Made by a program: the position numbers and the translations under genes. Shown here in pieces: positions 59,323 to 64,000 of a stretch of 64,000 bases of DNA; within the stretch, counting starts at the first letter, position 1; the number at the start of each line of letters is the position of its first letter. Under the pieces are notes generated by a model that had not been told where the DNA came from, made no database searches, and was given only the letters and a program-made list of their open reading frames with translations. Source of the stretch: JAFGNV01 sp964612485 (GTDB taxonomy: Bacteria > Chloroflexota > Anaerolineae > 4572-78 > J111); NCBI GenBank assembly GCA_964612485.1, contig CAZTFF010000023.1, forward strand, positions 1 to 64,000, written 5' to 3'.

Positions 59323-60352
59323 GACATGCATGATCAACGGCCTGGAAGACATTTACGAGTGGAAAACGGGCCAACGCGCGCCGGATTGGTTGTTTGCTTA
59401 CCTGGCGGGCATGGCCGGTTTTGTTTACCTGAAAAACAAAAATTCGCCGGCGCCGCGGTTGGTATTCTTTGGCGCGGCCACCAGGCATCTGTACGACATG
59501 CTGGCCGATGTGGTGGGCTACCGGTGGCGGATTGTTGAAAACCGCAGCTTTGCCTATACCTTCAAACAAGCCAAAGCCTGCCTGGACCGCGAGCAGCCGG
59601 TGATTTTAGGCGGCGTTGATATGTATCACCTGCCCTACTACGACAAGTTCTATCACAACCTGCACATTCCCATTCATCACGTGCTGCTGGTGGGCTACGA
59701 TGATGCCCGTGAAGTGGCGCTGGTGCAAGATTGCGGCCGGGCCGGGGTGCAGGAAATTCCTTATGCCGATCTGCAACTGGCCTGGAACGTAAACGTGCCG
59801 GGCTTGAGCAAAAAGAATACGTTTTATGCATTTGAGTTCAACCCTCAACCGGCCGCTATCCTCGCCATCATCAAAAATGGATTGCGGAAAAAGGCTGATC
59901 TTATGCTCCAGCCGCCGGTGAGACTATTTGGCCTCACAGCCATGCGCAAATTGGCCCGCGAACTGCCGCGCTGGCCACAAGAATTGAACAAAACCCAATT
60001 GCAAGCCTCGCTGCGGCACATCACCGAGTATACGGGCGTGCCGCCCATTGTGCCGGAACGGTTGAGCGGGGTTCCCGGCACGCCGGATCATTCGGCGGGC
60101 CGGTTGGGTTTTAGCCAACTGCTGGCGGAGTTGGCGGTTGATCACAATTGCCAACAATGGCACGAGGCGGCTTTACTGTTTGAACAGTCGGCCCGCGTGT
60201 GGGCTACGTTGACCGATACGGTTGTTGATTTTTTGCTGGAAGAGGCAAAAACGCTTGAAGCCGCCGCCAAATTGATCGAACAAGGCGCTGACCTGGAAGG
60301 TCAAGCCTACCATTTACTGTTGCAAGCGGAAACGGAGTTGCTTTATGCCTAA
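59285..60352 (+). CDS. BtrH-like papain-fold protein
   Basis: A protein of 355 residues with the BtrH N-terminal domain and a DUF4872-like second half. The likely active cysteine is C15 (DKTCMINGLEDIYEW), with His in IPIHHVLLVGYDDA and Asp in VQDCG completing a papain-like set. BtrH moves an acyl group from a carrier protein in butirosin synthesis; relatives outside such clusters are uncharacterised. It overlaps padR by 38 bases and the next gene by 8, so the operon is tightly coupled. No carrier protein or aminoglycoside genes are nearby, so its substrate is unknown. Confidence 0.82.
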   Translation: MKLIPMPHKVCDKTCMINGLEDIYEWKTGQRAPDWLFAYLAGMAGFVYLKNKNSPAPRLVFFGAATRHLYDMLADVVGYRWRIVENRSFAYTFKQAKACLDREQPVILGGVDMYHLPYYDKFYHNLHIPIHHVLLVGYDDAREVALVQDCGRAGVQEIPYADLQLAWNVNVPGLSKKNTFYAFEFNPQPAAILAIIKNGLRKKADLMLQPPVRLFGLTAMRKLARELPRWPQELNKTQLQASLRHITEYTGVPPIVPERLSGVPGTPDHSAGRLGFSQLLAELAVDHNCQQWHEAALLFEQSARVWATLTDTVVDFLLEEAKTLEAAAKLIEQGADLEGQAYHLLLQAETELLYA

Positions 60353-60971
60353 AATTGATTTCAAAAAAGATTTTAAACAGTTATACAGCCCCTCGAGTAA
60401 AAAATTTGAGATAGTTGACGTGCCGCCCATGCAGTTTTTGATGATCGACGGGCACGGCGACCCGAACACAGCGCCCGAATATCAAGAGGCCGTGGAGGCG
60501 CTGTACGGCGTGGCTTACAAGCTCAAATTCATGAGCAAAAAAGAGTTGGATCGGGATTATGTAGTGCCGCCGCTGGAAGGTTTGTGGTGGGCCGAAAATA
60601 TGGCGTTCTTCACCAGCCGGTTGGACAAGAATCAATGGGATTGGACCATGATGATCATGCAGCCGGACTGAATCACCCCGGAAATGGTCGAGGCGGCAGT
60701 CCGGGCGGTCAAAAAGAAAAAAGGGTTGTCAGCCCTCTCTGAACTGCGCCTGGAAACGTACCACGAGGGGTTATCGGTACAGATCATGCACGCCGGCTCG
60801 TATGATGACGAAGCCCCCATTCTGGCCCAACTGCACAGCGAATTCCTGCCCAACAACGGCTATGAAGAAGCGGGCAAGCACCACGAGATTTACTTGAGCG
60901 ATCCGCGCAAGGTGCCGCCGGAAAAGCTCAAGACCGTGCTGCGCCAGCCGGTCAAGCAGAAAGGGACGTAA
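60345..60971 (+). pseudogene. GyrI-like domain protein interrupted by TGA
   Basis: One reading frame of 209 codons with an internal TGA at 60669-60671. Part one (108 aa) reads FEIVDVPPMQFLMIDGHGDP and DWTMMIMQPD. Immediately after the TGA the same frame continues ITPEMVEAAVRAVKKKKG and AGSYDDEAPILAQLHSEFLP. Together they make one normal GyrI-like small-molecule-binding protein. The stop falls where relatives carry an aromatic residue, so TGG to TGA is a simple explanation. Translation could restart at ATG 60684 but no ribosome site is evident. It may be a pseudogene or an assembly error; genuine TGA decoding is unlikely because other genes here end in TGA. Confidence 0.85.
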
Positions 60972-60975
60972 GCCA

Positions 60976-61269
60976 ATGAACCTGAGCCCTGCCCTGGCTG
61001 CGCCGCGCGGCGTTTATTGCGGGGCCTGTCCCGCTTATCTTCGGGTAAAAAGCTGCCATGGCTGCCGCTCTGAAACAAATCAGAAACGCCGCAGCAAGTA
61101 TGGCTGCCCCATCCGGCGATGTTGTTTAGAGGATAAAGGGCTGCATTTTTGTTACGAATGCGACAAGTTTCCCTGCCCAAAACTACGCGCCAAACTCTCA
61201 GACTCCCATCCCGGTGACAAAAGATTCGCCTACCGGCACGAAGCCATCACCAATCTGTTAAGCGTATAA
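60976..61269 (+). pseudogene. DUF3795 protein, C-terminally truncated
   Basis: A frame of 97 codons with the cysteine-rich DUF3795 start: VYCGACPAYL, CHGCRSE, CPIRRCCLEDKGLHFCYECD and FPCPKLR. Relatives continue for some 30-40 residues after the RYRHE-like segment, but here the frame stops soon after AYRHEAITNLL. The DNA at the stop matches the inside of a minus-strand membrane-protein fragment, so the end was probably replaced by a deletion joint. The metal-binding cysteines remain. It follows the GyrI-like gene by 4 bases. Confidence 0.65.
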
Positions 61270-61379
61270 TGGTAAAAATCGGGATAAACCCAGTGAGACA
61301 ACGGCGACCAAAACAGCAGAAAAATTGCCGCCAGCCAGAGATAAATACGGATGATCTTTAAACGCAGTGTAATTAGCAT
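61230..61379 (-). pseudogene. N-terminal fragment of a small membrane protein
   Basis: Forty-nine codons reading LRLKIIRIYLWLAAIFLLFW then SPLSHWVYPDFYHY, a typical first helix and loop of a small membrane protein. After YHYTLNR the frame enters sequence antisense to the DUF3795 gene and stops. No rest of the gene is present. It converges on DUF3795, and both lose their 3' ends at about 61255-61270, as expected from one deletion. Confidence 0.6.
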
Positions 61380-61505
61380 GAATATAGCCTCATTGTATTT
61401 ATTCAGCAGACAGACATGTCATTCTCTGAGGCTGTAGGCCGAAGAATCTCCATGCAGCATAGCTTGGTCTCACTTTTGCAGTGTTACATCAGCGATTCCC
61501 GGTTT

Positions 61506-61553
61506 GGCAGAAAGCCCCCCCCTCAATCCCCCCCAAAGGGGGGGAGGTTGTAG
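61506..61553. repeat. C/G-run dispersed repeat, second copy
   Basis: GGCAGAAAG, C8, TCAAT, C7, AAA, G7 and AGGTTG: the same layout as at 9030 in addB. This intergenic copy shows the element is mobile or copied, and that the addB segment is an insertion rather than native coding sequence. Confidence 0.8.
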
Positions 61554-61575
61554 GTACGCCTCATTTGACAAGGGA

Positions 61576-61650
61576 TGAATCAGCGAGTCAGCGAAAACTT
61601 GCCACTGAATCGCTGACTCGCTGAATCGCAGAATCAATCCTTGAATCATT
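61576..61650. repeat. CAGCGAGTCAGCGA hairpin
   Basis: Perfect 14-base arms at 61581-61594 and 61610-61623, with further degenerate GAATC copies to about 61650. It lies just past the DUF362 gene and may serve as its 3' stabiliser or terminator. Confidence 0.7.
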
Positions 61651-61656
61651 TCTTCC

Positions 61657-62799
61657 CTATCTGTTCAAAATTCGATACAGCCAATTCGATTTCAACTCTA
61701 TCGCCTCGTCTGCGCACATCTCGTGGCAGCAGTAACAGCGAATGCACGCTTTTTCGTCAATATGCGCCACGCTGTTCATCGTGATGGCGTCTACGGGGCA
61801 AGATTCGTAGCACGAGCCGCAGGCGACACATCGATCCTTGACGATCCGGGGTTGCAGCGAGCCGGCATTTTTGAATAAGGGTGTCAGCCGGGTGAACGGT
61901 CCTAAACCGGCGCCGTCAAAGATTGTGGCCGGTTTTTTGTAGCCGGCAATCCGCAGTTCGGCTTTGTCCGCGCCAACCAACGTAACATCTTCCAGCCGGT
62001 TGGGGCCAAGCCCGCGTCGTTCTGCGGCCAGCAGCACCGGATTCTGGTCCCGATCAAACCCCATCATTTCCCCGGCCACCACATCCAGCGCCAGCGGATG
62101 GGTTGCGGCCAGCAGCCAGCCTACCGGGCGCGGCGTGCCCGCATGCGGGCCGTCGCCCTCCATGCCCACCACGGCATCCATAATAGAGAGGCGCGGCGAT
62201 ACAAATTGCGCCAGGTCCAGCAGCATATCGGCAAAATGTTCTTTCTGTTGTAGTTTGGCGTGGTAGCCGGGTTTGGTAATGCCGGGGATCACGCCAAAAT
62301 TATTTTTCACCGCGCCGGTCATATGCATAAAGGTATGGGTTTTGAGTTTGCACAGGTTAAATACGCCGTCGGCCTCCAGCACCGGCGTGATAACCTCAAA
62401 ACGCTTGATCAGCTTACCCCGGGGATATGATACCGCCTGGTGGCTAAAATCGGCGTTGAGGGCGGCCCCACTTTCTGCCGCCGCCTGCTCCATGGCCGTG
62501 GTGCGGTAGAGCCGCTCCATTGTCCGCCGGGTGTAGGGCAGGCCCGAGCCGGGGCTGTCGGCGATGATCGCCTGCGCGCCGATTTCCTGGGCCATCCGGC
62601 TGGCCGCAGCCACCACGGTGGGGTGGGTTGTCACGGCCTTTTCCGGGGCGGCGGCTTGCAGCAGGTTGACCTTCATCACAATTTTTTCCCCGGCTGCGGC
62701 ATATTTTTCAAGCCCGCCCATCAGGTCCAGCAGGTCGGCCATTTTTGCCGCCGCCTCTTCATACGAGGGGCACTTAACCAGATAAACGTTGTTTTCCAT
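61657..62799 (-). CDS. DUF362 protein with 2[4Fe-4S] ferredoxin tail
   Basis: A protein of 380 residues. The DUF362 part (about 1-300) includes VMKVNLLQAAAPEKAVTTHP, ADSPGSGLPY, KLKTHTFMHMTGAVKNNFGV and MEGDGPHAGTPRPVGWLLA. The C-terminal ferredoxin domain has two clusters, CVACGSCYESCP and CIRCYCCHEMC. DUF362 is of unknown role; ferredoxin fusions suggest electron transfer or a redox-driven reaction. ATG 62799 follows GAGGAGGAA; an extension to 62865 would cross the palindrome. A 26-base perfect palindrome upstream matches the tetR operator, so TetR probably represses it. Confidence 0.9.
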   Translation of the reverse strand: MENNVYLVKCPSYEEAAAKMADLLDLMGGLEKYAAAGEKIVMKVNLLQAAAPEKAVTTHPTVVAAASRMAQEIGAQAIIADSPGSGLPYTRRTMERLYRTTAMEQAAAESGAALNADFSHQAVSYPRGKLIKRFEVITPVLEADGVFNLCKLKTHTFMHMTGAVKNNFGVIPGITKPGYHAKLQQKEHFADMLLDLAQFVSPRLSIMDAVVGMEGDGPHAGTPRPVGWLLAATHPLALDVVAGEMMGFDRDQNPVLLAAERRGLGPNRLEDVTLVGADKAELRIAGYKKPATIFDGAGLGPFTRLTPLFKNAGSLQPRIVKDRCVACGSCYESCPVDAITMNSVAHIDEKACIRCYCCHEMCADEAIELKSNWLYRILNR

Positions 62800-62833
62800 A
62801 AGATGCGTGTTCCTCCTCAAAATAGATATAGCA

Positions 62834-62859
62834 GAACGGAATGAATGTTCATTCCGTTC
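62834..62859. promoter_or_regulatory. TetR operator upstream of the DUF362 gene
   Basis: Perfect palindrome of 26 bases: arms GAACGGAATGAA and TTCATTCCGTTC around TG. It shares GGAATGAA-NN-TTCATTCC with the site at 63444-63463. Confidence 0.85.
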
Positions 62860-62874
62860 AATCAATAAAAAAAT

Positions 62875-63432
62875 TTAGCGGCGGATCGCTTGCCAACAAC
62901 TTTCTTCAATCTGTTCGACCCATTCAAGCGTCAGGTCAATTTCACCTTGCCAATAAGCTTTCATCATGCTGTTAAAAATCCCCTGGGTAACGGCCAGGAG
63001 GAGTTCTGCCGGAATATCCTTAAATGCCTGCTCTTGTTGGGCTTGCCTAAAAACAGCGAGTAACGGTTCAGAGACACGCCGATTCAATTCGCAGCTTGTT
63101 TCGTCCAGGTAGGGCGAGTGGTGGTGCAACTCCAGGAATTTCATGACCATGGGGTGGGCGCGGGCAAATTCAAATTGCCGCATCCAGGCATTATGAAAAT
63201 TCTGGCGCAGGGGTATATCTTCGGGAAGCATTTCGATGGTGGCCTTGAACAAGGCTTCCTTCCATTTTTGGTACAGGGCGTTCACCAACGCCTCTTTGCT
63301 TTCAAAATAGCGGTAAATGGTGCCCGCGCCCACCCCCGCCTCTTCGGCAATCAGGGGCACCGGCGTGCCGTAAAAACCCCGTTCGGCAAATAATTTCAGG
63401 GCTGCGTCTAAAATAGCGTCTTGTTTATCCAT
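62875..63432 (-). CDS. TetR-family transcriptional regulator
   Basis: A repressor of 185 residues. The N-terminal helix-turn-helix reads AILDAALKLFAERGFYGTPV, IAEEAGVGAGTIYRYFESKE, as in the family. The C-terminal helical ligand domain contains LELHHHSPYLDE and AVTQGIFNSMMKAYW. ATG 63432 is right because the alternative start at 63492 lies in the -35 box of its own promoter. A 20-base palindrome covers its predicted transcription start and a matching 26-base one precedes the next gene, so it should repress itself and the DUF362 gene. The inducer is unknown. Confidence 0.93.
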   Translation of the reverse strand: MDKQDAILDAALKLFAERGFYGTPVPLIAEEAGVGAGTIYRYFESKEALVNALYQKWKEALFKATIEMLPEDIPLRQNFHNAWMRQFEFARAHPMVMKFLELHHHSPYLDETSCELNRRVSEPLLAVFRQAQQEQAFKDIPAELLLAVTQGIFNSMMKAYWQGEIDLTLEWVEQIEESCWQAIRR

Positions 63433-63443
63433 AAAGCCTTCTT

Positions 63444-63463
63444 CGGAATGAACGTTCATTCCG
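63444..63463. promoter_or_regulatory. TetR auto-operator
   Basis: Perfect 20-base palindrome CGGAATGAACGTTCATTCCG, centred on the predicted tetR transcription start (about 63458) and 12 bases before the ATG. Confidence 0.87.
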
Positions 63464-63464
63464 T

Positions 63465-63492
63465 ATTGTATCCTGTTTTTGAGAAACGTCAA
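63465..63492 (-). promoter_or_regulatory. tetR promoter
   Basis: On the minus strand TTGACG (63492-63487), a 16-base spacer and TACAAT (63470-63465). The operator begins directly downstream. Confidence 0.7.
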
Positions 63493-63624
63493 GCGGCCAA
63501 TTGTTAAATGTTCCTCACCAACATTGACAATTTATCTTAACCGGCTAAGATAGATTTAGGCTATATTGGGATAACATTCTTTTCCCCTGACCGTTATCTT
63601 ATTTACGAACCCAACGAGGGATGT

Positions 63625-64000
63625 ATGATCACCAAACAAATTATCTTAAAAAAAGGGCGGGAAAAATCCGTCAAGAACCGCCACCCGTGGGTCTTTTCAG
63701 GCTCGGTGAGCCGGGTTGAAGGCGATCCGCAAAATGGCGATGTGGTGGATGTGTGGAATCATCGGGCGCGCTTTGTGGCCCGCGGCATTTACAACGCCAA
63801 ATCGCAAATCCAGGTGCGGCTGCTCACCTGGAACCCCAACGATCAGATTGATGACGATTTCTGGCGCCGCCGGCTGCGCCGGGCCATCGCGGGCCGGCAG
63901 GCGCTGCTGGAAGCCCAGGATACCGACGCCTTCCGGCTGGTTCACGCCGAGGCCGACGGCGTGCCCGGCTTAATTGTGGACCAGTACGGCACCTGGCTGG
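63625..64000 (+). CDS. RlmI-like 23S rRNA methyltransferase, partial
   Basis: The first 125 codons of a PUA-domain class I methyltransferase that runs off the right edge of the window. The start (MITKQIILKKGREKSVKNRH, then PWVFSGSVSRVEGD) is the PUA domain typical of RlmI, which makes m5C1962 in 23S rRNA. LVHAEADGVPGLIVDQYG is the characteristic link to the catalytic domain. The SAM motifs lie outside the window. ATG 63625 is chosen; ATG 63621 is out of frame. Confidence 0.88.
   Translation, partial: MITKQIILKKGREKSVKNRHPWVFSGSVSRVEGDPQNGDVVDVWNHRARFVARGIYNAKSQIQVRLLTWNPNDQIDDDFWRRRLRRAIAGRQALLEAQDTDAFRLVHAEADGVPGLIVDQYGTWL

Larger units (their letters stand above)
61380..61656. other. Intergenic region made largely of dispersed repeats
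   Basis: Holds the C/G-run repeat at 61506-61553 and the CAGCGAGTCAGCGA hairpin at 61581-61623. From 61380 to 61505 I see no gene or motif. Confidence 0.65.

Noticed and set aside
60669..60671. TGA read as selenocysteine or tryptophan
   Set aside because: No SECIS-like hairpin was recognised and other genes here end in TGA, so recoding is not supported.

Overview
The window reads as a chromosome segment of a Chloroflexota bacterium, most likely Anaerolineae-like. This is inferred from gene content and style: Hanks-type Ser/Thr kinases, PP2C, FHA and von Willebrand A (vWA) proteins, a CpXC protein, DUF2877, many TTG/GTG starts, and short GC-rich or low-complexity intergenic hairpins. No rRNA, tRNA, CRISPR array, IS element or prophage was recognised. 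Most of the DNA is moderately GC-rich; a stretch at about 48.4-51.4 kb is visibly more AT-rich and looks acquired.

Layout. 0.1-3.9 kb: two subunits of a xanthine-dehydrogenase-type molybdenum hydroxylase, facing a DUF2877/AllH-like gene. 19.7-3.9 kb (minus): one tightly packed operon of nine genes, TPR protein, J-like protein, GrpE, DnaK, SWIM-SNF2 ATPase, SEC-C protein, small basic protein, AddB and AddA. 19.8-26.6 kb (minus): prs, a small B12-binding protein, a class V aminotransferase, glucokinase, ppk1 and a single-domain response regulator. 26.9-33.8 kb (plus): a signalling set made of a Ser/Thr kinase with a PQQ propeller, PP2C phosphatase, J-vWA fusion, zinc-ribbon/FHA protein and an 81-residue protein, then a terminator and a CpXC protein. 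33.8-37.5 kb: Nudix hydrolase, hisS, nadK and a TPR/zinc/membrane protein. 37.6-40.4 kb (minus): sigma-70 factor, LON-domain protein and a GntR regulator fused to a cobalamin-binding domain. 40.6-46.6 kb: OmpR-type regulator, rtcA, GAF histidine kinase, receiver protein and a membrane protein. 46.7-48.4 kb: rnz and rsmG. 48.5-51.4 kb: a restriction-like island. 51.4-58.6 kb: a CdaA-CdaR fusion, an apparently inactive GH3-like membrane protein, a Ser/Thr kinase and a divergent FHA-winged-helix regulator. 58.7-61.4 kb: a PadR operon with a broken GyrI-like gene and a deletion scar. 61.6-63.5 kb: TetR and a DUF362/ferredoxin gene with matching operators. 63.6 kb to the end: a partial RlmI-like methyltransferase.

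How the genes may work together. The 15.8-kb minus operon links an auxiliary Hsp70 system (with a J-like protein lacking HPD) to a SNF2 remodeller and the AddAB recombination nuclease, which suggests handling of protein-DNA complexes during break repair. The plus-strand kinase/phosphatase/FHA set looks like a self-contained phospho-signalling module. Both are candidate undescribed systems; their function is inferred from neighbours only.

Several sites show decay or unusual states: a TAG that removes the last two cysteines of a SEC-C motif, a TGA inside a GyrI-like gene, a methyltransferase lacking its catalytic half, two genes cut at one junction, and a dispersed repeat with C8/G9 tracts inside addB. 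Any could be real or an assembly error; raw reads would decide.
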